Positions 1 to 5,237 of a stretch of 5,237 nt of DNA are shown here, one piece after another (positions within the stretch are counted from its first letter, which is position 1; each line of letters begins with the position of its first letter). The DNA lies in assembly GCA_018500065.2 (NCBI GenBank), contig JAHBAO020000211.1:1-5237 (forward strand). The letters run 5' to 3'. Made by a program: the position numbers and the translations under genes. The notes beneath the pieces were generated by a model. The model did no database searches. It saw only the letters and a list, made by a program, of their open reading frames with translations, and was not told the origin of the DNA. This DNA comes from Octadecabacter sp. Lineage in GTDB: Bacteria; Pseudomonadota; Alphaproteobacteria; Rhodobacterales; Rhodobacteraceae.

Positions 1-840
1 GAATGCTGAAATAGTCGAGGCCAGAACGGGCAGTGCGATATGGTGGAAGTAGTCTTTGATCTGGCCCCATGTGCTGAGCGTGTCAAAGTCCGAAGACGTC
101 AATCCGCGTAGTGGGAACAGGCGCAAACAGGTCGGGTTCGAATCATAAAGCCACGTCACGTTCTCGCGGAAGAAATCGGATATTCCGAACGGCAGCCGGA
201 AACAGTTATTGGACGCGAACAGCACGATAAGCAGGATGGCGAACAAGAACCCGGGGATCGCATAACCAACGATGATCGCGGCAGAGGTCCACGTGTCAAA
301 AGACGACCCATCGCGCACGGCCTTTTTGATGCCCAGCGGGATCGACACCATGTAGGCGATCAATGTGGACCACAGCCCCAGCGTGATCGACACGGGCATC
401 TTTTCAAGCACCAGATCGACAACGGAAACCGAGCGAAAATAGCTCTCTCCGAAGTCAAAGCGCATGTAATCCCACATCATCAGGAAAAAGCGTTCTATCG
501 CGGGAATCGGGACGGAGTTACATGCGTCAGCACCTAAGTCTGGTTCACCGGTAAAACCCGCGTCACAAACGATACGTGCGAAGTTAAATTCAACCTGTAA
601 CTCGTCTAGAAATTCTTGCGGCAAACCACGTGAGGCCACGCTATCGCCGCTCTCATTCTCAACCAACTCTGACCCGCCACCAGAGATGCCTTCAAACACA
701 TCACCGCCGCCTTCCATCTGCGCGATGATCTGGTCAATCGGCCCACCAGGGACAAATTGGATCAGCACGAAGTTGATGATCATGATCCCAAGCAAAGTCG
801 GGACCACAAGCAGCAATCGTTTGAGAATATAGGCGCCCAT
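1..840 (-). CDS. yejB: Yej-type peptide/microcin C ABC transporter permease YejB, 3' end outside window
   Basis: Inner-membrane permease that, with YejE and the ATPase YejF, would import oligopeptides delivered by the periplasmic protein YejA. In enterobacteria this system also takes up microcin C; in a marine bacterium peptide scavenging is the likelier role. The frame is open for 280 codons to the window edge. The N-terminus MGAYILKRLLLVVPTLLG is typical of YejB, followed by FVPGGP (res 29-34). Predicted membrane segments lie near residues 9-28, 148-170 and 186-210, with a fourth starting near 265. WDYMRFDFG (123-131) and SITLGLWSTL (151-160) are family-like blocks. The cytoplasmic EAA loop and final helices are missing, since the family is roughly 360 residues long. 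The start is fixed by a TAA stop immediately upstream (841-843); a GAAGG ribosome site lies at 852-856, spaced 11 nt, slightly long. Two extended periplasmic loops carry cysteines C92, C107, C213 and C239. It follows yejA by 43 bp, so one operon is likely. Confidence 0.93.
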   Translation of the reverse strand, partial: MGAYILKRLLLVVPTLLGIMIINFVLIQFVPGGPIDQIIAQMEGGGDVFEGISGGGSELVENESGDSVASRGLPQEFLDELQVEFNFARIVCDAGFTGEPDLGADACNSVPIPAIERFFLMMWDYMRFDFGESYFRSVSVVDLVLEKMPVSITLGLWSTLIAYMVSIPLGIKKAVRDGSSFDTWTSAAIIVGYAIPGFLFAILLIVLFASNNCFRLPFGISDFFRENVTWLYDSNPTCLRLFPLRGLTSSDFDTLSTWGQIKDYFHHIALPVLASTISAF

Positions 841-883
841 TTAGTGCGTAGCCTTCGTTTTTATTGCCGTCCGCGTGAGGGGT

Positions 884-2803
884 CTAAAACGCCCCTGCTG
901 CTTTCAGTTCTTCTGCTCTTTCGGCGTTGTACCACCAGAATGACAAATGACCCAACGAGAAAGGTGGCAAGGTGTCAGGGTATTCGAACATATCGTAATA
1001 CGCGACAGTATGCGTAGACTTGTACCACTGCGGCACCCAAAAACCCTTGGCGCGCAAAACGCGGTCAATTGCGTGGGTTCCCGTTGTCATTTCTTCCAAT
1101 GAGTCCGCGTTGATGACGTTGTCTAGCAAACGATCCACGGCGGGGTCTTCAAGACCCATTAAGTTGCGGGAACTATCGGCGGCCGTTTCAGAAGCGAACC
1201 ATTGGCGCATCCCAATGCCCGGCTCAAACCCTTGGGTCATCGTATGCGTAATCATGTCAAAGTCTGACGGTGCATCGAGCCGTTCTACATACTGCGCAAA
1301 ATCCACACGATCGAGGCTGGCGCTCACGCCGAGGCGTTGCAGGCTTTCAACATAAGGATTGATGATCCGGTCAAAGCCAGCCGATGCGGACAGAAATTCA
1401 ATTGTCAGAAGCTCTCCGTCTTTGCGGCGCATTCCGTCATCCCCTGCGATCCAACCCGCTTGGTCCAGCAGATCAGACGCAAGACGCAGGTTCGCGCGGT
1501 CTGTTGGGCGGCTTGCGCTTGACGTCGGTGGAAGCACGGCTTCTTCGGTCAGGATTGACGCGTCTAACAGGCCTTCGTCAACAAGCGGCTGAAGCAATGC
1601 CAGTTCGCCCTCAGATGGGGTTCCTTGTGCTTGCAAGTCAGTGTTTTGCCAGAAGGATTCCACACGATCATACAGGCCATAAAATAGCGTTTCGTTTGAC
1701 CATTCAAAGTTGAACATCAAGCCAATGGCCTCACGTACGGCAGGGTCTTGGAATTTCTCGTCACGCAGATTGAATATAAACGCCTGCGCAGAACCAATTG
1801 TTCCGTCGGCCAATTCTTCTTTGATCACCCAACCGTTTTCGATTGCGGGAAATTCGTATCCCGTTGCCCACTGCAAGGATGAGCTTTCTTGGCGGAAGGT
1901 ATATTCGCCCGCCTTAAACGCTTCAAACGCGGCCGCACTGTCAGAGAAATACTCATACCGGATGCTATCAAAGTTCGCTTGTCCGATGTTGAACGGATGC
2001 TCGGCGCCCCACCAGTTGGGGTCGCGTTCATAGATAATCTGGCGGTTGGTATCAAAACTGCCCAAGACATAGGCCCCGGTCCCAAGGAATGGCACATCAG
2101 TTGATTCATCCAGACGCGCACCCGTTTCCTCAAACCACGCTTTGGAAAACGCGCGGCTGCCGCCCGCGATCCCAATAACATCGCGGCGCGGCGCGTCCGG
2201 TGTGAAGTTGAATTTGACGCGGTAGGTGTCAAGAACTTCGACTCCTGCAAGATACTGCGACACTACATTCACATACTCAGGGATGCCTTGCTCCATGATC
2301 AGGTTGTGAAAGAACTCAATGTCCTCGGCGGTAAAGGGCGTGCCATCGGAAAATGTGATATCGTCGCGCAAGTTAAAGATTACCCAATCGCGGCTCTCTG
2401 GATACTCGAGCGTCGTACAAAGATAGCAGTACGACCCGTATGGGTCATCTGCGGTTGCCGTCAGGATGCTTTCGTACAAGATTGTTGTACCCGCAGCCGC
2501 CGCGCCTTCACGGGTGAAGTTGTTAAACGTGTCAAACGTCCCGCGTGACCAGACGCTGATTTCGCCGCCTTTGGGCGCATTGGGGTTCACGTAGTCCAGA
2601 TGCTCCATATCAGGGCCGTACTTCAGCTCACCGAAATTGGTATACCCATGTGAAACGATAATTTCTTCGTGGCTGTCAGCGCGTACCAAACTCGCAGCGC
2701 CAAATGCCAAGAGTGAACCCGCGAACAAGAGACCCAGCTTGGACACACGCACGTTTTGCGTTTGCGTGACGGCTTTGGCGGAACGACGCTGGTCTTTGGT
2801 CAT
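884..2803 (-). CDS. yejA: Periplasmic substrate-binding protein of Yej-type peptide ABC transporter (SBP family 5)
   Basis: Exported binding protein that captures oligopeptides (microcin C in enterobacteria) and hands them to YejB/YejE. As called it is 639 residues, slightly longer than enterobacterial YejA (about 600). Residues 1-42 form a Sec signal: a long basic n-region, a hydrophobic core LGLLFAGSLLAFGAASLV, then VRA with probable cleavage before DSHEE. Family 5 hallmarks are the block around FSDGTPFTAEDIEF (151-164), GTGAYVLGSF (241-250) and YERDPNWW (258-265). A CYLC pair (126-129) could form a disulfide in the periplasm. The start at 2803 is chosen because AGGAG (2810-2814) sits 6 nt upstream and the signal peptide then begins correctly; the in-frame ATG at 2866 lacks a ribosome site. 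It ends with TAG, 43 bp before yejB. Transcription probably starts in the 2804-2920 gap, because a terminator isolates it from the cytochrome gene upstream. The family is secure; the actual substrate is unknown. Confidence 0.93.
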   Translation of the reverse strand: MTKDQRRSAKAVTQTQNVRVSKLGLLFAGSLLAFGAASLVRADSHEEIIVSHGYTNFGELKYGPDMEHLDYVNPNAPKGGEISVWSRGTFDTFNNFTREGAAAAGTTILYESILTATADDPYGSYCYLCTTLEYPESRDWVIFNLRDDITFSDGTPFTAEDIEFFHNLIMEQGIPEYVNVVSQYLAGVEVLDTYRVKFNFTPDAPRRDVIGIAGGSRAFSKAWFEETGARLDESTDVPFLGTGAYVLGSFDTNRQIIYERDPNWWGAEHPFNIGQANFDSIRYEYFSDSAAAFEAFKAGEYTFRQESSSLQWATGYEFPAIENGWVIKEELADGTIGSAQAFIFNLRDEKFQDPAVREAIGLMFNFEWSNETLFYGLYDRVESFWQNTDLQAQGTPSEGELALLQPLVDEGLLDASILTEEAVLPPTSSASRPTDRANLRLASDLLDQAGWIAGDDGMRRKDGELLTIEFLSASAGFDRIINPYVESLQRLGVSASLDRVDFAQYVERLDAPSDFDMITHTMTQGFEPGIGMRQWFASETAADSSRNLMGLEDPAVDRLLDNVINADSLEEMTTGTHAIDRVLRAKGFWVPQWYKSTHTVAYYDMFEYPDTLPPFSLGHLSFWWYNAERAEELKAAGAF

Positions 2804-2809
2804 GGGGTA

Positions 2810-2814
2810 CTCCT
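2810..2814 (-). promoter_or_regulatory. Shine-Dalgarno site that decides the yejA start
   Basis: AGGAG on the minus strand with a 6-nt spacer (TACCCC) before the ATG at 2803. It supports the 639-residue form over the longer in-frame form starting at 2866. Confidence 0.75.
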
Positions 2815-2840
2815 GAAAATGGGCATATCCTGCGGGATTC

Positions 2841-2870
2841 AGCGTAAAGCGCGGATTGTGCAACATTCAA
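2841..2870 (-). promoter_or_regulatory. Weak sigma-70-like promoter candidate for yejAB
   Basis: On the minus strand, TTGAAT (2865-2870) is followed after 18 bp by TACGCT (2841-2846). The -35 box is fair and the -10 box is poor, so this rests mainly on position: it lies between the cytochrome terminator and the yejA start, and just downstream of the inverted repeat at 2878-2904. It would give a leader of about 30 nt. Inference only. Confidence 0.25.
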
Positions 2871-2877
2871 GTTGAGA

Positions 2878-2904
2878 TTGCGTGAGATGCCCGTGATCAC
2901 GCAA
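2878..2904. repeat. Perfect 8-bp inverted repeat upstream of yejA, possible operator
   Basis: Arms TTGCGTGA (2878-2885) and TCACGCAA (2897-2904) are exact reverse complements separated by 11 bp. The right arm also belongs to a second, nested perfect palindrome CGTGATCACG (2892-2901), so the GTGA half-site occurs three times in 27 bp. No T-tract follows on either strand, which argues against a terminator. The position, 8 bp upstream of the candidate -35 of yejA, fits a transcription factor site for yejAB. The regulator cannot be named from the sequence. Confidence 0.45.
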
Positions 2905-2920
2905 GGTTTAGCCCGCAAAC

Positions 2921-2953
2921 GCAAAAGGCCGCCCCAACCGGAGCGGCCTTTGC
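2921..2953 (-). terminator. Rho-independent terminator of the cytochrome c gene
   Basis: Read on the minus strand, a GC-rich stem forms between 2940-2953 and 2921-2935: GCAAAGGCCGCTCC pairs with GGGGCGGCCTTTTGC, with a 4-nt loop. There is one A-C type mismatch and one bulged base. The 3' arm contains TTTT. It starts about 16 bp after the cytochrome stop codon (2970-2972). The position implies that the cytochrome c gene and yejAB are separate transcription units despite sharing a strand. On the plus strand no U-tract follows, so it probably works in one direction only. Confidence 0.8.
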
Positions 2954-2969
2954 ACGAATTTATCGACGT

Positions 2970-3500
2970 TTAGTCGTCGAGGCCGTCGAGATACGCGATC
3001 AGGTTCGCGCGATCTTCGATCTTGCGCATGCCGTTATACGACATTGCAGTGCCCGGCGCGTAGCCGCGTGGATTTTCGAGGAACGCGTTAAGGGCTTCAG
3101 GTGTCCAGACGTCTGCAACAGCGACGAGCGATCCTGAGTAGCCAAAGCCGTCTTCCGTCCCAACTGTGCGGCCAACGACCCCATAAAGTGATGGGCCTGT
3201 GCCGTTTTCGCCAGCTTCCAGCTTGTGGCAGGAAGAACAAGCGCGCCCTTGGCCCTCACCAGCAGCGGCATCTGCCATCGCGTAAACTTCTTCAAAGGCA
3301 GGGCCTTCGTCCACAGGCTCATCTGAGGCATCGTCGCCTTCAACGGGAATTACATAGGCTTGTTCATGATCGCCGCCGTGCCCGCCAGCATGATAAATTT
3401 CTTCGGCGGCCCATTTACCAAGCAAAAAGACCAAGAACGTACCGCAAAATGCGCCCAGTACTTTGGTCATTGTCATTGTGTCGAACATGTCGCGTTCCAT
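2970..3500 (-). CDS. cycM: Membrane-anchored class I cytochrome c (CycM / cytochrome c552 type)
   Basis: Periplasm-facing haem protein held in the inner membrane by an uncleaved N-terminal helix. The characterised relative, Paracoccus CycM, passes electrons from the bc1 complex to aa3-type oxidase. Its length as I recall it, 176 residues, matches this gene. Residues about 12-28 (KVLGAFCGTFLVFLLGKW region) form the anchor. Residues 37-80 are a His/Gly-rich then acidic flexible linker. The haem domain follows: CSSCH (88-92) binds haem covalently with His92 as ligand, and Met153 in PGTAM is the expected sixth ligand. WTPEAL (132-137) and KIEDRANLIAYL (160-171) are family blocks. The start at 3500 has AGGAAG 3 nt upstream (AGGA 5 nt upstream); an alternative ATG at 3488 gives MFDTMT, which may be the ancestral N-terminus. 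It is transcribed divergently from pheA and closed by a terminator. The haem domain is net acidic. Cytochrome identity is secure; its redox partner is inferred. Confidence 0.92.
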   Translation of the reverse strand: MERDMFDTMTMTKVLGAFCGTFLVFLLGKWAAEEIYHAGGHGGDHEQAYVIPVEGDDASDEPVDEGPAFEEVYAMADAAAGEGQGRACSSCHKLEAGENGTGPSLYGVVGRTVGTEDGFGYSGSLVAVADVWTPEALNAFLENPRGYAPGTAMSYNGMRKIEDRANLIAYLDGLDD

Positions 3501-3520
3501 TTTCTTCCTGATTCAGCAAT

Positions 3521-3550
3521 CATCTATCCGCTTCCCCCGCCAATGATCAA
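3521..3550 (-). promoter_or_regulatory. Tentative promoter for the cytochrome c gene
   Basis: Minus-strand TTGATC (3545-3550) lies 18 bp from TAGATG (3521-3526). Transcription would begin only about 14 nt before the start codon, leaving just room for the AGGAAG ribosome site (3504-3509). The match to the consensus is modest. Confidence 0.25.
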
Positions 3551-3565
3551 GGTGTAGCACCGCGA

Positions 3566-3600
3566 CCAAATGCCCATTTTCAATAAACTTGGGCAAATGG
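3566..3600 (+). promoter_or_regulatory. Imperfect hairpin abutting the pheA ribosome binding site
   Basis: TGCCCA (3571-3576) pairs with TGGGCA (3590-3595). After a 2x2 A/A internal loop, CCA (3566-3568) pairs with TGG (3598-3600), leaving an AT-rich loop of 13 nt. The 3' arm runs into the six-G stretch (3599-3604) that serves as the purine-rich ribosome site for pheA, 6 nt before its ATG. I see no leader peptide with a phenylalanine run and no attenuator T-tract. A regulatory role is inference. Confidence 0.25.
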
Positions 3601-3610
3601 GGGGCTAAAG

Positions 3611-4459
3611 ATGACCAAACGCATCGCATTTCAGGGAGAACCGGGCGCATACGGGCACCAAGCCTGTGTCGAAGCCCGCCCCGATCACGAACCTTTGCCA
3701 TGCCCAACGTTCAATGCCGCGATTGAAGCCGTGCGAAAAGGCGACGCTGACCTCGGTATGATCGCCGTGGAAAACTCGACCTATGGGCGGGTTGGGGATG
3801 TGCATACATTGCTGCCGGAAAGCGGTTTGCATATTGTCGATGAAGCTTTTGTGCGTGTTCACATCAACCTACTTGGCAAACCCGGCGCACAAGTTGACCA
3901 AATCCGAACCGCGGCTGGTCATATCGTAATCCTACCCCAATGCGGGAAGTTTTTGCGTGATAAAGGCATCGAGCCTGTCATCAGCCCAGACAACGCACGT
4001 GCCGCAATGGACGTCGCCGCAGGTGAGGACATGACTGCCGGTGCGCTTGCATCCGAAATGGCGGCCGAAATTTACGGTTTGAACGTTCTGGCACGCCACA
4101 TTGAAGACCATGACCGCAACACAACACGCTTCTTGATTATGTCCCGTGAACCGGACCTGTCACGGCGTGGCAAACACGGCATGGTCACCAGTTTCGTGTT
4201 CCGTGTGCGCAACATTCCAGCCGCACTTTACAAAGCGATGGGTGGTTTCGCGACCAATAGCGTCAACATGACCAAGCTAGAAAGCTATATGGTCGATGGT
4301 CACTTCACCGCGACGCAGTTTTACGCTGAGGTCGAAGGGCACCCTGATGATCGCAATGTGCAAAACGCGATGGAAGAGCTGGACTATTTCACAGATCACA
4401 TCCGACTGATGGGAGTTTTCCCAGCAGCGCCACGCCGCCACGAGAAAACCAGCAGTTAA
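3611..4459 (+). CDS. pheA: Prephenate dehydratase, monofunctional, with ACT domain
   Basis: Cytoplasmic enzyme converting prephenate to phenylpyruvate, water and CO2, the committed step of phenylalanine synthesis (EC 4.2.1.51). At 282 residues it matches stand-alone bacterial enzymes and has no chorismate mutase domain. The catalytic PDT domain spans about residues 4-177: FQGEPGAYGHQAC (7-19), AVENSTYGRV (52-61), LPQC (108-111) and TTRFLIM (171-177), whose TRF at 172-174 holds the conserved catalytic threonine. The C-terminal ACT domain (about 192-270) should bind phenylalanine for feedback control: NIPAALYKAMGGFATNSVNM (201-220) corresponds to the GALV region, and LESYM (223-227) replaces the usual ESRP. 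The start is the ATG after a G-rich ribosome site at 3599-3604. It is divergent from the cytochrome c gene, 110 bp apart, and its stop codon overlaps that of the convergent SRPBCC gene. The assignment is firm; feedback behaviour is inferred. Confidence 0.96.
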   Translation: MTKRIAFQGEPGAYGHQACVEARPDHEPLPCPTFNAAIEAVRKGDADLGMIAVENSTYGRVGDVHTLLPESGLHIVDEAFVRVHINLLGKPGAQVDQIRTAAGHIVILPQCGKFLRDKGIEPVISPDNARAAMDVAAGEDMTAGALASEMAAEIYGLNVLARHIEDHDRNTTRFLIMSREPDLSRRGKHGMVTSFVFRVRNIPAALYKAMGGFATNSVNMTKLESYMVDGHFTATQFYAEVEGHPDDRNVQNAMEELDYFTDHIRLMGVFPAAPRRHEKTSS

Positions 4460-4917
4460 GACCGAAAACGCGTTTCGACGTCTTTGGCGAAATTCGCGAC
4501 CATTGCGCTGAACTTGTTCTTGTTCTTGTTGCGCGCAAACTTAACCGATTGAAACAACAGCTTTGCTGGAATTGACTTTGCAGCAGCCGTCGCTCTGACG
4601 TTTAGCCGCGTGCGCGCAGGGCTCAACGCGACCAGATCAACCTGAAAAGTTGCATCCACGTTTTTGGACGTCACATCAATCGTGATGGCGTTGGGCGCAT
4701 CTACACCCACGACTTCAGCATTCACGAGCCGTTCAGCACCGCGCAGCAAGAACTTCACCCGCCATTTCGTACCAACCACAGCAGTATCGCCGCCAGAAAG
4801 ACGTTCAACATCGCCGCCGCGCCGCATAATGGAGCGTTCAAACGAAGCAAAGTCGGTCACTTGGCCGAAAACATACTCAATCGGTGCTTCAATATCTTCG
4901 CGCGTCGTAAATTCCAT
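4456..4917 (-). CDS. SRPBCC (START/polyketide cyclase-like) family protein of unknown function
   Basis: A 153-residue cytoplasmic protein without signal peptide or membrane helix. The N-terminus, FTTREDIEAPIEYVFGQVTDF (res 3-23), is the usual first strand and helix of the SRPBCC helix-grip fold, where a beta-hydrophobic segment precedes A-P-x-E-x-V-F. Alternating strands follow (GTKWRVKFLLRG 49-60; AITIDVTSKNVDATFQVDL 77-95; TRLNVRATAAAK 103-114), then a C-terminal helix from about 116 to 150. Such folds bind hydrophobic ligands in a deep cavity; the ligand here is not predictable. A KNKNK stretch (131-135) comes from three perfect CTTGTT repeats at 4513-4530. The ribosome site before the ATG at 4917 is weak (GGGCAAAGATC). 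nudC ends 49 bp upstream on the same strand, so co-transcription is possible. The stop TAA (4456-4458) overlaps the pheA stop on the opposite strand. Superfamily is likely; specific function is unknown. Confidence 0.8.
   Translation of the reverse strand: MEFTTREDIEAPIEYVFGQVTDFASFERSIMRRGGDVERLSGGDTAVVGTKWRVKFLLRGAERLVNAEVVGVDAPNAITIDVTSKNVDATFQVDLVALSPARTRLNVRATAAAKSIPAKLLFQSVKFARNKNKNKFSAMVANFAKDVETRFRS
4513..4530. repeat. Three tandem copies of a hexamer (CTTGTT) within the SRPBCC gene
   Basis: Perfect 6-bp repeat, three units, in frame, encoding alternating Asn and Lys on the minus strand. Slippage by one unit would add or remove two residues without a frameshift. Short repeats like this can arise by chance. 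Confidence 0.6.
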
Positions 4918-4966
4918 GATCTTTGCCCAGTTTTCGGCCTTTGAAGGCTCGTTGCTTATTATTCGA

Positions 4967-5237
4967 CTAGTCTAACGTATTGGCGAGCCAGTTCTCTAGT
5001 AAAAAATGCGCAATTGCACCCTTTCTCGCGGGCAGTATCGTTGGGTGTTCCCCGCGTGCGACCTGTTCCATCTCTACACGACTGATCCAGCGGGCATCCT
5101 CCAGCTCAATCGGGTCGAGGGTGATGTTCTTGGATATTGCGGTGCCATAACACCCGATCATCAACGAAGACGGGAACGCCCAAGGCTGACTGGCGAGATA
5201 GCTGACCTCCCCGACACGAATGCCCGCTTCCTCAAAC
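4967..5237 (-). CDS. nudC: NudC-type Nudix hydrolase (NAD+/NADH pyrophosphatase), C-terminal part only
   Basis: NudC hydrolyses NADH/NAD+ to nicotinamide mononucleotide and AMP, and in E. coli also removes NAD caps from RNA. Only the last 89 residues are in the window; the gene continues past the right edge, so the N-terminal region, any zinc ribbon and most of the Nudix box are unseen. The first visible residues, FEEAGI, are the end of the Nudix box (metal-binding EE then G). Sixteen residues in comes SQPWAFPSSLM, the family signature SQPWPFPxS that separates NADH pyrophosphatases from other Nudix enzymes, with Ala in place of the second Pro. ELEDARWISRVEM, the usual E-x-x-DARW block, follows, and then a C-terminal helix ending NTLD before TAG (4967-4969). 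The SRPBCC gene starts 49 bp downstream with no terminator between. Family identity rests on two strong motifs. Confidence 0.87.
   Translation of the reverse strand, partial: FEEAGIRVGEVSYLASQPWAFPSSLMIGCYGTAISKNITLDPIELEDARWISRVEMEQVARGEHPTILPARKGAIAHFLLENWLANTLD

Noticed and set aside
757..1017. 86-codon plus-strand frame across the yejA-yejB junction
   Set aside because: It lies opposite two well-supported genes and shows no domain or ribosome site; it is most likely a chance frame.
1825..2250. 141-codon open frame on the minus strand inside yejA
   Set aside because: It is entirely within yejA in another frame, with Arg/Ser-rich low-quality composition and no recognisable domain.
2804..2866. 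Extended N-terminus for yejA beginning at the ATG at 2866
   Set aside because: It would put 21 extra residues before a good signal peptide, has no ribosome site, and overlaps the candidate promoter. The AGGAG at 2810-2814 supports 2803.
2676..2924. 82-codon minus-strand frame covering the yejA leader, considered as a leader peptide
   Set aside because: It runs far into yejA out of frame, has no ribosome site, and contains no run of a regulatory amino acid.
3101..3511. 136-codon plus-strand frame opposite the cytochrome c gene
   Set aside because: It is antisense to a firmly identified haem protein, with Arg/Gln/Leu-rich composition typical of a shadow frame.
4487..4497. Short palindrome GCGAAATTCGC near the end of the SRPBCC gene, considered as a pheA terminator
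   Set aside because: A one-base centre cannot form a stable loop and there is no following T-tract.
4937..4948. Palindrome GCCTT-TG-AAGGC between nudC and the SRPBCC gene, considered as a terminator
   Set aside because: The loop is only 2 nt, the stem is short, and no T-tract follows on the minus strand.
1..5237. Mobile element, prophage, CRISPR or defence island
   Set aside because: No transposase, integrase, terminal repeats, spaced direct repeats or unknown gene clusters are visible; the genes are chromosomal housekeeping and transport types.

Overview
This window looks like ordinary chromosomal DNA from an alphaproteobacterium, most likely a marine Rhodobacterales (Roseobacter-type) species. 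The basis is protein resemblance recalled from memory: a CycM-like anchored cytochrome c, an alphaproteobacterial-style stand-alone prephenate dehydratase, and Yej transporter proteins with long periplasmic loops. Base composition is moderate to slightly GC-rich and coding density is high. I see no tRNA, rRNA, CRISPR array, insertion sequence, integrase or phage gene.

Layout, left to right. Positions 1-840 (minus) hold most of yejB, the first membrane permease of a Yej-type peptide ABC importer; its C-terminus lies beyond the left edge. Positions 884-2803 (minus) hold yejA, the exported substrate-binding protein of the same transporter, lying 43 bp upstream of yejB in the direction of transcription. 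A 166-bp gap (2804-2969) contains a strong hairpin terminator for the next gene, a perfect 8-bp inverted repeat that may be an operator, and a weak promoter candidate for yejAB. Positions 2970-3500 (minus) encode a membrane-anchored class I cytochrome c of CycM/c552 type. A 110-bp divergent intergenic region (3501-3610) separates it from pheA (3611-4459, plus), a monofunctional prephenate dehydratase with a C-terminal ACT domain. pheA converges on a small SRPBCC-fold gene (4456-4917, minus), and the two stop codons overlap. The right edge (4967-5237, minus) is the C-terminal end of a NudC-type Nudix hydrolase, 49 bp upstream of the SRPBCC gene and possibly co-transcribed with it.

The genes do not form one pathway. 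There are four units: peptide uptake (yejAB and presumably further yej genes to the left), respiratory electron transfer (cytochrome c), phenylalanine synthesis (pheA), and a nucleotide-housekeeping/lipid-binding-fold pair (nudC and SRPBCC). I found no convincing undescribed system. The items most worth a second look are the inverted repeat upstream of yejA, the paired periplasmic cysteines in YejB, the overlapping convergent stops of pheA and SRPBCC, and altered motif residues in PheA.
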